DNA from: Nitrogeniibacter mangrovi
GTDB lineage: Bacteria; Pseudomonadota; Gammaproteobacteria; Burkholderiales; Rhodocyclaceae
Reading direction: 5' to 3'
Assembly (NCBI RefSeq): GCF_010983895.1
Contig: NZ_CP048836.1
Coordinates: 868,001 to 932,000, forward strand
Length of the DNA: 64,000 nucleotides
The notes beneath the pieces are model-generated. The model did no database searches and was not told the origin of the DNA. It saw nothing but the letters and a program-made list of their open reading frames with translations. The position numbers and the translations under genes were made by a program. Of the stretch, positions 45,494 through 54,937 are shown one piece after another. How positions within the stretch are numbered: the first letter of the stretch is position 1; each line of letters begins with the position of its first letter.

Positions 45494-46099
45494 ATGACCA
45501 AAGGTGCCCGTACCCGCCAGACCATTCTCGATGCCGCGGTGGCCATGGCCTCCGAGGGGGGGTTCGAATCCCTGTCCATCGGTGCCCTGGCGGGCCGCGT
45601 CGGCATGTCCAAGAGTGGCCTGTTCGCGCATTTCGGTTCGCGCGAGGAATTGCAGATCGCCGCGATCGAGGCGGCGGCCGCGCGCTTCGCCGATCTGGTG
45701 TTCGCACCTGCGCTCAAGGCGCCGCGGGGCGTGCCGCGGATCGAGGCCCTGTTCCAGCACTGGCTGACCTGGGTGGAGCGGGGCGGCTGGGGCGGGGGGT
45801 GTCCGTTGCAGGCCGCGGCGCTGGAATTCGATGACCGCCCCGGCCCGGTCCGGGATGCGGTGATCGCCCACTTCCTGCGCCTCGAGAAGGAATTGGGCCG
45901 GGCGGTGCAGCTGGCCATCGGCGAAGGCCATTTCCGCGCCGAGCTGGACGTGGAGCAATTCGTATTCGACCTGTTCGCCGTGGTCAGCGCCGCCTATTAC
46001 CGTGGGCGCCTGCTCGACGATGACAGCACCCGGCAGCGGGCGCAGCGCGCCTTCGCCAATCTGATCGAGCGTCACCGCACGGCGCCGACCATGCATTGA
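45494..46099 (+). CDS. TetR-family transcriptional regulator
   Basis: 201 residues. The N-terminal helix-turn-helix reads TRQTILDAAVAMASEGG, LSIGALAGRVGMSKSGLFAHFGSREEL, typical TetR. The C-terminal ligand domain includes a glycine-rich turn (GGWGGGCPLQAAALEFDD) seen in one TetR subgroup. The ATG at 45494 is chosen because the promoter and operator fill the preceding 36 bp. Likely self-repressing through the dyad; the target and ligand are unknown. The alpha/beta hydrolase gene 179 bp downstream on the same strand is a possible target. Confidence 0.9.
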   Translation: MTKGARTRQTILDAAVAMASEGGFESLSIGALAGRVGMSKSGLFAHFGSREELQIAAIEAAAARFADLVFAPALKAPRGVPRIEALFQHWLTWVERGGWGGGCPLQAAALEFDDRPGPVRDAVIAHFLRLEKELGRAVQLAIGEGHFRAELDVEQFVFDLFAVVSAAYYRGRLLDDDSTRQRAQRAFANLIERHRTAPTMH

Positions 46100-46278
46100 G
46101 AGGCTGTGGACACGTGCCGCACCTGCGGCGAGCGCGCCTGAGCGCCTCCGCCCCTGGCCGGAAGCGCGCGGGCGTACTCTCGCGACGGCACCGACTCTTT
46201 CACAGCCTCTGACTCGTGGTGGCCGGCGTGCCGCCGGCCATCGATGGACCCCGCTCCCCGACACAGAGACCACCACAC

Positions 46279-47160
46279 ATGAAACCATCGACAGAAAAGC
46301 GCACGAACGGTCGTGTTCAATTGCTCACGCCGGCCCAGCGCCGCTGGGTGCGGCTGACCTCCTCGCTGCTGCCCGGCTGGAGCGCCGAGCGCGCCGAGCG
46401 CCTGCTGCTGCGTCCGCCACGGATGCGCGGGCGCGCCGGCGAGGTGCTCGACGCCTGGGGCCGGCGGGTCGATCTGCAAGTCGACGGGCACACCGTGGCC
46501 ACCTGGCGTTTCGGCGAGGCGGCGCAACCGCAGGTGGTGCTGGTGCATGGCTGGGGGGGCTATGGCGGGCAGTTCGCGCGCTGGATCGAGCCGCTGCGTG
46601 CGCGCGGCTTCGGCGTGGTGCTGTTCGATATGCCGGGTCACGGCGAGAGCGGTGGACGGGCAGGGCGGGTGGACGAATTCACCCGGGCGATCGATGCGGT
46701 GATCGACGCCTGTTCCGGTGTGACGGCCGTGGTGGCGCATTCCATGGGGGGCGCGGCCAGCGTGCAGCTGCTGCGCACCCGGCGCGATCTGGCCGGTCTC
46801 GTGGTGATCGCGGCGCCGGCCTCGCTGGCGCATCACGTACGTGACCTGTCGGCGCGCGTGGGGTTGGGCCCCGCGGCGCATCGCAGCCTCGTCGGCCGCC
46901 TGGAGTCGGCGCATCGGCCGGTGGCGGAACTGGATGACCTGTCGTCGCTGCCCACGCAGACGACCCGGGCGCTGTTCATCCACGACCGGGACGATGCCGA
47001 AGTCGATTTCGCCCACCTGGCCCGTTTCGGCGCCCAGTGGCCGGGCAGCGAGACCCTGGCCACCGAAGGGTGGGGGCACTACCGGGTGCTGGGGGCGCCC
47101 GAGGTGATCGCGCGCGCGGTGGACTTCATCGGTGCGACAGCCGGGCTGGCGCGACGCTGA
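46279..47160 (+). CDS. Alpha/beta hydrolase
   Basis: 293-residue esterase/hydrolase of unknown substrate. The oxyanion strand is VVLVHGWGGYGGQF, the nucleophile elbow AHSMGG (serine), followed by FDMPGHGES earlier in the fold, an acid in HDRDDAEV, and the catalytic histidine in EGWGHYRVLG. The ATG at 46279 (MKPSTEKRTNG) is preferred over a GTG 63 bp upstream, whose extra residues are not family-like. Basic N-terminus, no signal peptide. It converges on mgtE with 9 bp between. Confidence 0.88.
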   Translation: MKPSTEKRTNGRVQLLTPAQRRWVRLTSSLLPGWSAERAERLLLRPPRMRGRAGEVLDAWGRRVDLQVDGHTVATWRFGEAAQPQVVLVHGWGGYGGQFARWIEPLRARGFGVVLFDMPGHGESGGRAGRVDEFTRAIDAVIDACSGVTAVVAHSMGGAASVQLLRTRRDLAGLVVIAAPASLAHHVRDLSARVGLGPAAHRSLVGRLESAHRPVAELDDLSSLPTQTTRALFIHDRDDAEVDFAHLARFGAQWPGSETLATEGWGHYRVLGAPEVIARAVDFIGATAGLARR

Positions 47161-47169
47161 GCACGCCGC

Positions 47170-48609
47170 TCACATCAGGAACAGGGTCGCCAGGCCGAGG
47201 AAGATGAAGAAACCGCCCGAGTCGGTGCACGCGGTGATCATCACGCTCGAACCGAGGGCCGGGTCGCGGCCGAAGCGCTGCATGGCCATGGGGATGACCA
47301 CCCCCATGCTCGAGGCGAGCAGCAGGTTGAGGGTGGTAGCGGCGGTCATCACCGCGCCGAGCTGGGCATTGCCGTAGAGCCACCAGGCGAGCACGCCGAG
47401 CAGGCCACCCCAGACGAGGCCGTTGATCAGGGCGACGCCCACCTCCTTCTTCAGCAGGCGTTTGCCGCTGTTGCTGTCCACCTGGCCCATGGCCATGGCG
47501 CGCACGATCATGGTGATGGTCTGGTTGCCGGAGTTGCCGCCGATGCCGGCGACGATGGGCATGAGCGCGGCGAGGGCGACGAGTTTCTCGATGGAGCCCT
47601 CGAACAGGCCGATCACCCGTGAGGCGACGAAGGCGGTAACCAGGTTGATGGCCAGCCAGGTCCACCGGTTGCGCACCGAGTCGAGCACCGGCGCGAAGAT
47701 GTCTTCTTCCTCGCGCAGGCCGGCCTGATTGAGTAGCTCCGCCTCGGATTCCTCGCGGATGAAATCCACCACCGTGTCGACGGTCACCCGGCCCATGAGC
47801 TGGTTGTTCGCGGTCACCACCGGCGCCGACACCAGGTCGTAGCGCTCGAAGGCGTTGGCCGCGTCCTCGGCCTTGTCGTCGGGGCGCAGCGTGACCGGGT
47901 CGGTGAGCATGATCTCGCTGACCAGTCGTTCCGGATCGCTCACCAGCATCTTGCCCAGCGGCAGCACGCCGACCAGGGCCTCGTCGCGATTGGCGACGAA
48001 CAGCTGGTCGGTGTGGTCGGGCAGCTCGGCGAAGCGGCGCAGATAGCGCAGCACCACCTCGAGCCGGATGTCCGGCCGGATGGTGACCATGTCGAAGTCC
48101 ATGAGGGCGCCGACCGCGTCCTCGTCGTAGGACATGGCGGCGCGCAGCTGGGCGCGTTCTTCCAGGTCGAGGGCCTGGTAGACGTCCTCCATGACCTCGT
48201 CGGGCAGGTCGGGGGCCAGGTCGGCCAGCTCGTCCGCGTCGAGGGTTCCGGCGGCGGCCTTGAGCTCGTCCCGGTCCATGGTCTCGAGCAGCGTCTCGCG
48301 CACCGCATCGGAGACCTCGAGCAGGATCTCACCGTCGCGTTCGGCCTTGACCAGATCCCAGACGAACGTGCGCTCCTCGATCGGCAGGCTTTCGAGGATG
48401 AAGGCGATGTCCGCCGCGTGCATCTCGTCGAGCCGGGTCGTCAGCTCCTGGATGTGCTGCTTGTGGACCAGGCCCTCGACCAGATCGTGGCGTGGCATGT
48501 CCTGGCGGTGGACGAGCGTCTCCACCAGCTTGTGCCGGTGCAGCAGTTCCTGGACCTCGCGCAGGTGGTCCTGGAGGTTGTCGCGGGGTTTGATTTCGGG
48601 TTCGGACAT
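47170..48609 (-). CDS. mgtE: MgtE magnesium transporter
   Basis: Mg2+ channel of 479 residues: cytoplasmic superhelical N domain (about 40-140, DELADLAPDLPDEVMEDV), a CBS pair (about 145-265, PLGKMLVSDPERLVSEIM; VDTVVDFIREE) that gates by Mg2+, and five membrane helices from about 305 with GNSGNQT and the pore-lining segments. Full length. Its minus-strand upstream region has a TACAAT -10-like box but no matching -35. Last of a run of minus-strand genes and convergent with the hydrolase. Confidence 0.95.
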   Translation of the reverse strand: MSEPEIKPRDNLQDHLREVQELLHRHKLVETLVHRQDMPRHDLVEGLVHKQHIQELTTRLDEMHAADIAFILESLPIEERTFVWDLVKAERDGEILLEVSDAVRETLLETMDRDELKAAAGTLDADELADLAPDLPDEVMEDVYQALDLEERAQLRAAMSYDEDAVGALMDFDMVTIRPDIRLEVVLRYLRRFAELPDHTDQLFVANRDEALVGVLPLGKMLVSDPERLVSEIMLTDPVTLRPDDKAEDAANAFERYDLVSAPVVTANNQLMGRVTVDTVVDFIREESEAELLNQAGLREEEDIFAPVLDSVRNRWTWLAINLVTAFVASRVIGLFEGSIEKLVALAALMPIVAGIGGNSGNQTITMIVRAMAMGQVDSNSGKRLLKKEVGVALINGLVWGGLLGVLAWWLYGNAQLGAVMTAATTLNLLLASSMGVVIPMAMQRFGRDPALGSSVMITACTDSGGFFIFLGLATLFLM

Positions 48610-48727
48610 GAACGGGATCGACGGCGCCTGTGCCGTTGGCCCCGGATTGTACGTGCTTTGTTGTTGCGGCGCGACCGGGGGTGGAGCGGATTTGCCGATG
48701 GGCGAAACGCCGCGTGGGGCGGACGGC

Positions 48728-49423
48728 TCAGGGCACTTCGGAGCGATGCATGCGTGCCCGGATGCGTGCGGCGTGGGCCGCCAGGCGGGGGCCGAAATGG
48801 CGCTCGTAACGGCGCGGATTGGGCAGCATCACGGCGAGTCGGGCCGCCTGCCCGGCGTCGAGCGTGGCGGCGCTCACGCCGTAGTAGTGGCGCGCTGCGG
48901 CCTCCGCGCCGAAGATGCCGGCGCCCCATTCGACCACGTTCAGATAGACCTCGAGGATGCGCCGCTTGGACCAGCACGCCTCGATCATCAGGGTGATGAT
49001 CGCCTCCTGGCCCTTGCGCAGGTAGCTGCGCGCGGGGGTGAGGAACAGGTTCTTGGCCAGCTGCTGGGAGATGGTCGAGCCGCCGGCGACCGCCTTGCCC
49101 CGGCGGGCGTTGCGCTCCATGGCGCGCTGGATGCCCTCCCAGTCGAAGCCGTCATGCTCGGTGAAGCGGTCGTCCTCGGCGGCGACCACCGCCTGCTTGA
49201 GCTGATGCGAGATGTGTTCGTAGTCCACCCAGGTGTGCTGCAGGCGCGCCTTGGGGTCGTCCTCGCGCAGGGCGCTCAGCTGCAGATCCATGAAGTGCGT
49301 GGTCTTGGGGTTGACGTACTGCCACCACAGCACATGGGCGAAGATCCACACCTCGTAGAGCACGCAGGCGGCCACGAGCACCAGCAGGGCGCGTCCGATC
49401 CCGCGGCCGATCCCCTTCATCAT
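48728..49423 (-). CDS. mtgA: Monofunctional peptidoglycan glycosyltransferase
   Basis: Membrane-anchored family 51 transglycosylase that polymerises lipid II. 231 residues: one membrane helix (ALLVLVAACVLYEVWIFAH), catalytic E83 in AAEDDRFTEHDGF, GGSTISQQLAKNLFL at 114-128 and RKGQEAIITLMIE. There is no transpeptidase domain. Start at the first of two adjacent ATGs, with GAGG six bases upstream; it begins 5 bp after the aroE stop, so the two are co-transcribed. Confidence 0.95.
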   Translation of the reverse strand: MMKGIGRGIGRALLVLVAACVLYEVWIFAHVLWWQYVNPKTTHFMDLQLSALREDDPKARLQHTWVDYEHISHQLKQAVVAAEDDRFTEHDGFDWEGIQRAMERNARRGKAVAGGSTISQQLAKNLFLTPARSYLRKGQEAIITLMIEACWSKRRILEVYLNVVEWGAGIFGAEAAARHYYGVSAATLDAGQAARLAVMLPNPRRYERHFGPRLAAHAARIRARMHRSEVP

Positions 49424-49428
49424 GACCC

Positions 49429-50268
49429 TCAGGGCGCTGTCGCGGCCAGTTGCAGCCGCAGCTGGGCGAGGACGGGCGCGCTGTCGGGGCGCACCCCCCG
49501 CCACAGGGCGAAACTCTCGGCCGCCTGCTCCACCAGCATGCCGAGGCCGTCGGCGACCCGCGTCGCGCCCCTGGCCCGCGCATGGTTCATGAAGGCGGTG
49601 GGCCGGGCGCCGTACATCATGTCGTAGGCCAGCGCGCAGCCGTCGAAGACCGCGTCGGGCAGCGGCGGCACCTCGGCCGAGAGGCTCGCCGAGGTGGCGT
49701 TGATGATCACGTCCACCGGCGCCGCCGCCACCGCCTCGAATCCGCAGCCATCGAGCCGGGTGTGCCGGCACAGGGGGTGGAAGCGTTCGGCCAGTGCCTC
49801 GGCGCGGGCGGCGGTGCGATTGGCGATGGTCACCTGGCGCGGGCCGGCTGCGAGCAGGGGCAGCAGCACGCCGCGCGAGGCGCCGCCGGCGCCGAGCAGC
49901 AGGACGTGCCTGTCGGCCAGCGGGCAGCTCAGATTTTCCTCCAGATCCCGGATCAGCCCGACGCCGTCGGTGTTGTCGCCATGAATGCCGTCGGCCCGGA
50001 AGCTGAGGGTGTTGACCGCGCCGGCCGCCTGGGCGCGTTCCGACAGCTGGTCGGCCAGGTCGTAGGCCTCCAGCTTGAAGGGCACGGTCACGTTCATGCC
50101 GCGCCCACCGCTGGCGGCAAAGGCGCGCACCGTGTCGGCGAACCCGTGTTCGGGACCGAGGATGGCCTCGTAGGTCATGGCCTGACCGGTCTGACGGGCA
50201 AAGGCGGTGTGGATCTGCGGCGACTTGCTGTGGGCGATGGGGTTGCCGATGACGGCGTATCGGTCCAT
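49429..50268 (-). CDS. aroE: Shikimate dehydrogenase
   Basis: NADPH reduction of 3-dehydroshikimate in aromatic amino acid synthesis. 279 residues. Shikimate-binding SKSP at 14-17, catalytic K65 in [21 protein letters not shown], and the NADP site [17 protein letters not shown] followed by [10 protein letters not shown]. The ATG at 50268 has CGGAG eight bases upstream; an ATG nine codons earlier adds only APSSPEPP and is less likely. Upstream is the TonB-like gene. Confidence 0.95.
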   Translation of the reverse strand: MDRYAVIGNPIAHSKSPQIHTAFARQTGQAMTYEAILGPEHGFADTVRAFAASGGRGMNVTVPFKLEAYDLADQLSERAQAAGAVNTLSFRADGIHGDNTDGVGLIRDLEENLSCPLADRHVLLLGAGGASRGVLLPLLAAGPRQVTIANRTAARAEALAERFHPLCRHTRLDGCGFEAVAAAPVDVIINATSASLSAEVPPLPDAVFDGCALAYDMMYGARPTAFMNHARARGATRVADGLGMLVEQAAESFALWRGVRPDSAPVLAQLRLQLAATAP

Positions 50269-50316
50269 GGGCGGCTCCGGTGACGATGGCGCCATTTTAC
50301 CGGCTCCGCGCCGTGC

Positions 50317-51255
50317 TCACTCGGTGCGCACGGAATCGGCGTTGGTGAAGGTCCAGGTGCGCGTGATCTCGATCTCGTCGGTGTCGCGCCGGATGTCCGG
50401 CGGGAAGGCGGAGAACGGCGCTGCGAGCTGGACGATGCGTTTGGCCGCTTCGTCCAGCACCGGATGCCCCGAGGAACGGTGGATGTTGATCCGCGCCACC
50501 GTGCCGTCGGCGCGGATCACCACCGACATCAGCAGGCTGCCATAGAGCTTGCCGCGCGCCGAGTCGGGGTAGTTGAGGGTGCCGACCCGCTCGATCTTCT
50601 GGCGCCAGTCTTCCACGTACTGGGCGAAACGGTACTCGCGGGTGCGCGCGCCAATGAACTTCTTGCGCGGGCGTCGGGCGTATTCGTTCAGATCCTTGTC
50701 GATCTTGGCCTCGAGGCGGGCGATGGCCGCCGCGCTGTCGGCCAGATCCACGCCCGACACCTCGCGTGGTTCTTCGGCCGGGGAATCGCTGTTCTTCGGC
50801 GCCTGTCGGACGACCTCACGGGTCTTCGCCTCCGCCAGCAGCTTGCGCTGGGCTGCTTCGAGCTTGGCCACCCGGCGCTTGGCCTCGACCAGCTGGTCGC
50901 CCTCGCGGCGTTGCTCCTTGGGCGGTAGCGGGGTGCTCGCGGTGACCTTGGCCTCGGTGTTGCCGCCACCGTCCAGGTTGGCCTGGGCGAGCGCCTCGGC
51001 CGCTTTCGGCGCGCGTTGATGGCGGGCGTTGACCAGCACCACCTCGAGCCCGCTGTCTTTCTTGAGGTGATCCGCGATGTCGGGAAACCGGAAGTGGATG
51101 GCGAGGGCCAGCGCATGCACCAGGATCGAGATGCCCAGCGCCAGCGGCAGGAAGCCGGGCCCGCGCCGCCGCGCACCGGCTGCCGCCTTGCGTGGTGCGG
51201 CCGCCTTGGCGCCAGCCGGCTGGCGGGGTGTCTTGGGCGGTGGCGTGCGCGTCAT
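50317..51255 (-). CDS. TonB-family energy transducer
   Basis: 312 residues: basic N-terminus rich in P, A and K; one membrane helix at about 36-54 (PLALGISILVHALALAIHF); a charged coiled-coil stretch (about 120-190, EAKRRVAKLEAAQRKLL); and a C-terminal TonB domain (YVEDWRQKIERVGTLNYP, LLMSVVIRADGTV, RIVQLAAPFSAFP). It would couple the proton motive force to outer-membrane receptors, but no ExbBD or receptor gene is nearby; the rnb-tonB-aroE arrangement is frequent in betaproteobacteria. The long coiled coil differs from the proline-rich spacer of classical TonB. Confidence 0.9.
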   Translation of the reverse strand: MTRTPPPKTPRQPAGAKAAAPRKAAAGARRRGPGFLPLALGISILVHALALAIHFRFPDIADHLKKDSGLEVVLVNARHQRAPKAAEALAQANLDGGGNTEAKVTASTPLPPKEQRREGDQLVEAKRRVAKLEAAQRKLLAEAKTREVVRQAPKNSDSPAEEPREVSGVDLADSAAAIARLEAKIDKDLNEYARRPRKKFIGARTREYRFAQYVEDWRQKIERVGTLNYPDSARGKLYGSLLMSVVIRADGTVARINIHRSSGHPVLDEAAKRIVQLAAPFSAFPPDIRRDTDEIEITRTWTFTNADSVRTE

Positions 51256-51264
51256 GCCGGCATT

Positions 51265-53157
51265 CTACTCAGAAGCGGCCTCGTCGAGGGTGGGTTCGGA
51301 GAGCACCGAGACGAAGCGCGCGCGCAGGTCTACGTCGAGCAGGTCGCTGTCCTTGATCTCGAGTGCCACATGGGCGCCGGGCACCTGCAGGGGCATGCCG
51401 CCGACCTTGAACACGAAGGGCATGTCGTCGATGCGAACGACGTTCTCGCGCAGTACCCGGGCCGTGACCCGGGCGTCGTCGCGCCAGCGCAGCGCGCGGA
51501 TGCACCAGTAGCGTTCCATGTGGCGCTGGAATTCGGCATAGGCGCTGTAGGCTACGTCGAAGTCGCGCACCACTTCCATCAGTTCCGGCGACTTGGGCGG
51601 GAACACCGGTTCGTCCTCCCGCAGCACGCTGATGAGCTGCCACTGGTTGACCAGGTCCACATAGCGGCGCAGCGGCGAGCTCGACCAGGCATAGCAGTCC
51701 ACCCCGAGGCCCTCATGCGGTGCCGCGGCGGTGGCCATGCGCACCTTGCCGCCACCCTGCACCCGGTAGATGCCGGGAATGCCGGCCTCGTCGAGGCGCT
51801 TGCCCCAGGTGGAGTTGGCCACGATCATCAGTTCGGCCACCAGCTTGTCCAGCGGGGCGCCGCGCAGGCGTGGCGTGATGCTCGCCGCGCCGGGGCCGTC
51901 GGCGGTGGTCACGTCCCAGTCCACATAGAAGCTGTAGTCGGTCTGGGTCTGATTGGTGGCCGGCTTGCCGCGCCCGGCCTCCATGATGGTGGCCAACTCC
52001 CACAGCAGGGTCAGCTCCTGCTTCCACGGGTAGTCGGGGCCACCGTTGACCAGGGTGTGCTCGTTGAAGACCGGTTCCAGATCGTGGTGGCGCAGGTTGG
52101 CCTCGACCGGAATGCGTTCGAGCCGGGAGTACTGCTGCGCCACCGACAGGTCCGCGTTCAGCTCCAGATACAGGGACACCGCCGGGCAGGTCCGCCCCGC
52201 CTGGAGGGTGAAGGCCTCGACCACGCTGTCGGGCAGCATGGTGATCTTGTTGCCGGGCATGTAGACCGTGGACAGGCGCTGGCGGGCGATGGCATCGAGG
52301 GCCGAGCCGCGTTCGAGGCCGAGACCCGGTGCGGCGATGTGGATGCCCACGGTCCAGCCGCCACCGGCCCGCGGGGTCACCGAAAAGGCGTCGTCGATCT
52401 CGGTGGTGGTGGCGTCGTCGATGGAGAAGGCGCGCACCGGGGCGATCGGCAGATCGTCCGGCGGCGTCGGCACCGTCACCTCGGGAAAGGCTTCGCCGTC
52501 GGGGAAGAAATCGAACAGGAAGCGGCCGTAGTGGAAGTCGTAACTCGACTGCAGCGCCCCGCAGGCGAGCATCAGGTTGGCGGCGCTCAGGCCGCTGTCC
52601 ACGCACGCCGCCTCCAGCGCCTTGGTCTCGAGGCGGTTGCGGTCCGGCCGATAGAGCAGCTGCGGGACCATGCCCTCGAACTCGGCCGGCAGCCGGTGCG
52701 CGAGCAGCTCGTCGCGCATGCGGTCGATGGCCTCGGCCTGCTGGCGCTTCTTCTCCAGCCCGGCCAGGGCGGCCTGGAGAATGTCCGGCGGCGCCTTGCG
52801 GAAACGCCCGCGCCCCTTGCGGTGGAAATAGATCGGCGCCGAATGCAGGCGCAGCAGCACCGCCGTGGCTTCGACCGTGCTGGGGGTATGGCCGAAGTAC
52901 TCGGCGGCGAACTCGGCAAAGCCGAACTCATCGTCACCGCACACTTCCCACAGAAAATCGATGTCCAGGGACTCCGACTCGGCCTCGGCGCGGGGCAGCA
53001 GCTCGCCCGCCGCGGGGCTGTCGAACTGGAGCATCACGTGGCTGCGCTTGAGCTTCAGACGCTTGCCGTGGGTGTTCTCCACTTGCAGCGAGGCGTCGTT
53101 GTCCACCAGAACGGTGCCGCACTTGAACGCACCGCTCTCTTCAAATAACACGAACAT
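51265..53157 (-). CDS. rnb: RNase II/RNR-family exoribonuclease
   Basis: 630-residue 3'-5' exoribonuclease. The RNB catalytic core starts near residue 243 with AFSIDDATTTEIDDAFS, whose aspartates bind Mg2+, and has GERGSALD-type LERGSALDAIA, YMPGNKITMLP and SSPLRRYVDLVNQWQL. The N-terminal 240 residues do not show the usual cold-shock repeats clearly, and the C-terminal S1-like part is short. This is the divergent betaproteobacterial form rather than E. coli RNase II. It heads the rnb-tonB-aroE-mtgA run, 9 bp before the TonB-like gene. Confidence 0.9.
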   Translation of the reverse strand: MFVLFEESGAFKCGTVLVDNDASLQVENTHGKRLKLKRSHVMLQFDSPAAGELLPRAEAESESLDIDFLWEVCGDDEFGFAEFAAEYFGHTPSTVEATAVLLRLHSAPIYFHRKGRGRFRKAPPDILQAALAGLEKKRQQAEAIDRMRDELLAHRLPAEFEGMVPQLLYRPDRNRLETKALEAACVDSGLSAANLMLACGALQSSYDFHYGRFLFDFFPDGEAFPEVTVPTPPDDLPIAPVRAFSIDDATTTEIDDAFSVTPRAGGGWTVGIHIAAPGLGLERGSALDAIARQRLSTVYMPGNKITMLPDSVVEAFTLQAGRTCPAVSLYLELNADLSVAQQYSRLERIPVEANLRHHDLEPVFNEHTLVNGGPDYPWKQELTLLWELATIMEAGRGKPATNQTQTDYSFYVDWDVTTADGPGAASITPRLRGAPLDKLVAELMIVANSTWGKRLDEAGIPGIYRVQGGGKVRMATAAAPHEGLGVDCYAWSSSPLRRYVDLVNQWQLISVLREDEPVFPPKSPELMEVVRDFDVAYSAYAEFQRHMERYWCIRALRWRDDARVTARVLRENVVRIDDMPFVFKVGGMPLQVPGAHVALEIKDSDLLDVDLRARFVSVLSEPTLDEAASE

Positions 53158-53232
53158 CGGAATGACCGGATGGGAACAGGCCCGACAGTTTAATGGATTC
53201 GTCCGCGCCCTTGGGGGTGGCCGAGGGGCCGC

Positions 53233-54111
53233 TCAGCGTGGCCGGGCGGCCCGTGCCAGGTCGACCGAGTAGATGGCCAAGGCGATCCAGATGAGGACGA
53301 AGCCCAGCAGCCGTGGCGCGTCGAAGGTTTCGTGGAAGACAAACACCGCGAGCAGGAAGTTCAGGCTCGGCGCCAGGTATTGCAGAAAACCGACGGTGGC
53401 CAGCGGCAGGCGCCGGGCGCCGACGGCGAACAGCATCAGCGGTGTCGCCGTGAGCACGCCGGCCAGCGGCAGCAGGGCCTCGACGGCTCGGTCCCTGCCC
53501 CAGAACAGCTCGCCCGCGTGCGCCTGCCACAACAGCCAGCCCAAGGCGATCGGCAGCACCAGCACGGTCTCCACGAACAGCCCGCTGATGGCATCGACCG
53601 GCGTGCGCTTGCGCAGCAGGCCGTAGAAGCCGAAGGTCAGCGCCAGGAACAGGGCAATGAATGGCACCTGGCCGACCGCGATCACCCGCCACAGGACGCC
53701 GGCCACGGCGATGGCCACCGCCACCCGCTGCCAGGGGCGCAGTCGCTCGCCCAGGAACAGGCGCCCGAGCAGGACGCTGAGCAGCGGATTGATGAAATAG
53801 CCGAGGCTGCCCTCGAGTACCCGGTCGTGGGTGACCGCCCACACGAACACCAGCCAGTTGCCGCCGGTGAGCATGGCGGTGACGAACAGGGTGGCCAGCA
53901 GGCGGCGATCGGCGAACGCGGCCCGCACCGCCGGCCACTGCCGGCGCAGCACCAGCAGCAGGGCCAGGAACAGCACCGACCAGAGCACCCGGTGGGCCAC
54001 GATCTGGCTCGCCGGCACCGCGGCGACTGCCTTGAAATAGAGCGGCGCGAGCCCCCAGATGACGAAGGCGAGGGTGGCCGCCACGACCCCGCGGCGGTGG
54101 TCGTCAGTCAC
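53233..54111 (-). CDS. rarD: RarD-family EamA transporter
   Basis: 292-residue membrane protein with ten hydrophobic helices in two EamA halves. RarD marks are IWGLAPLYFKAV, AHRVLWS, GGNWLVFVWAV, SLGYFINPL and PLATVGFLQYLAPSLNFLLAVFVF. The substrate of this drug/metabolite group is generally unknown; related proteins were tied to chloramphenicol sensitivity. Its start overlaps the methyltransferase stop by 8 bp, so it is translationally coupled to that gene. Confidence 0.92.
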   Translation of the reverse strand: MTDDHRRGVVAATLAFVIWGLAPLYFKAVAAVPASQIVAHRVLWSVLFLALLLVLRRQWPAVRAAFADRRLLATLFVTAMLTGGNWLVFVWAVTHDRVLEGSLGYFINPLLSVLLGRLFLGERLRPWQRVAVAIAVAGVLWRVIAVGQVPFIALFLALTFGFYGLLRKRTPVDAISGLFVETVLVLPIALGWLLWQAHAGELFWGRDRAVEALLPLAGVLTATPLMLFAVGARRLPLATVGFLQYLAPSLNFLLAVFVFHETFDAPRLLGFVLIWIALAIYSVDLARAARPR

Positions 54112-54937
54112 CGCGCACGGCCGTGGCGATCAGGGTGCGCGCCGGGATGCGATAGCCGTCGGCGGTGGCGAAATCGGCCAAATCCTCCACCACCGCGGCG
54201 CGCAGCGCTGCTTGCCGGCCCTCCGGCAGGCGCACGAGCGCCTCCGCCACGCCGCCGGCCAGGGCGAGGAAGGCGTCCCAGTAGGCGTCGGCATTGGCGA
54301 AATGGCAGGAAAACTCATGCGGCGTGAGGCGCAGCGATGAGAAGCCGGCGCCGCTCAGCGCCGCTGCGAGCACCTCGGGTTCGCCGAAGCGGAACACCGA
54401 GGGGCGAAGCACCCGGGGGGGCGGCAGCAGGCGGGCGAGGCATTGCTGGGCGCGCTCGATGAGCGGCACGCTGCCCGGTGCGCCCCACACCGACAGGGCA
54501 ATGCGACCACCCGGCCGGAGACTGCGGCGCAGCTCGGCCAGCGCGCGTTCCGGATGCGGGAACACGAACAGCCCGAGGCCGATGGAGACGCCGTCGAACC
54601 GGCCGTCGGGCAGGCACAGGTGTTCGGCGTCGGCCGCCGTCCAGTAAATGTTGGGCGCGTCGGTGCGCCCGCGCGCATGGGCGAGCATGCCTTCGGCGAT
54701 GTCGGTGGCCAGTACCCAGCCGCCCGGGGCAAGTCGGGGCGCCATGGCGCGGGCGAGCAGGCCGGGGCCGCTGGCCACGTCCAGCCAGCATTCACCCGCG
54801 GCCGGTGCGGCCGCGTCGACCAGCGCGGCCTGCAGGCTCTCGCGCAGGTGCGCGCCTTCGTCGTAATGGCGGGCGATGCGGTTGAAGCCGGCGCGCTCCA
54901 TGGCCTTGAAGCGGGTCGGGTCGAAGCCGTCGCTCAT
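54104..54937 (-). CDS. Class I SAM-dependent methyltransferase
   Basis: 277 residues. The AdoMet motif is WLDVASGPGLLARAM, followed by the acidic loop of motif II (VLATDIAEGML) and motif IV-type FDGVSIGLGLFVFP. The pattern resembles UbiE/COQ5-type small-molecule methyltransferases. Substrate unknown. It lies between the YqiA esterase (ATGA overlap) and rarD (8-bp overlap). Confidence 0.88.
   Translation of the reverse strand: MSDGFDPTRFKAMERAGFNRIARHYDEGAHLRESLQAALVDAAAPAAGECWLDVASGPGLLARAMAPRLAPGGWVLATDIAEGMLAHARGRTDAPNIYWTAADAEHLCLPDGRFDGVSIGLGLFVFPHPERALAELRRSLRPGGRIALSVWGAPGSVPLIERAQQCLARLLPPPRVLRPSVFRFGEPEVLAAALSGAGFSSLRLTPHEFSCHFANADAYWDAFLALAGGVAEALVRLPEGRQAALRAAVVEDLADFATADGYRIPARTLIATAVRGD

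Noticed and set aside
46221-46239. GGCCGGC/GCCGGCC hairpin before the hydrolase gene as a terminator
   Set aside because: No T-run follows, and it lies just upstream of a start codon; high GC makes such stems frequent.
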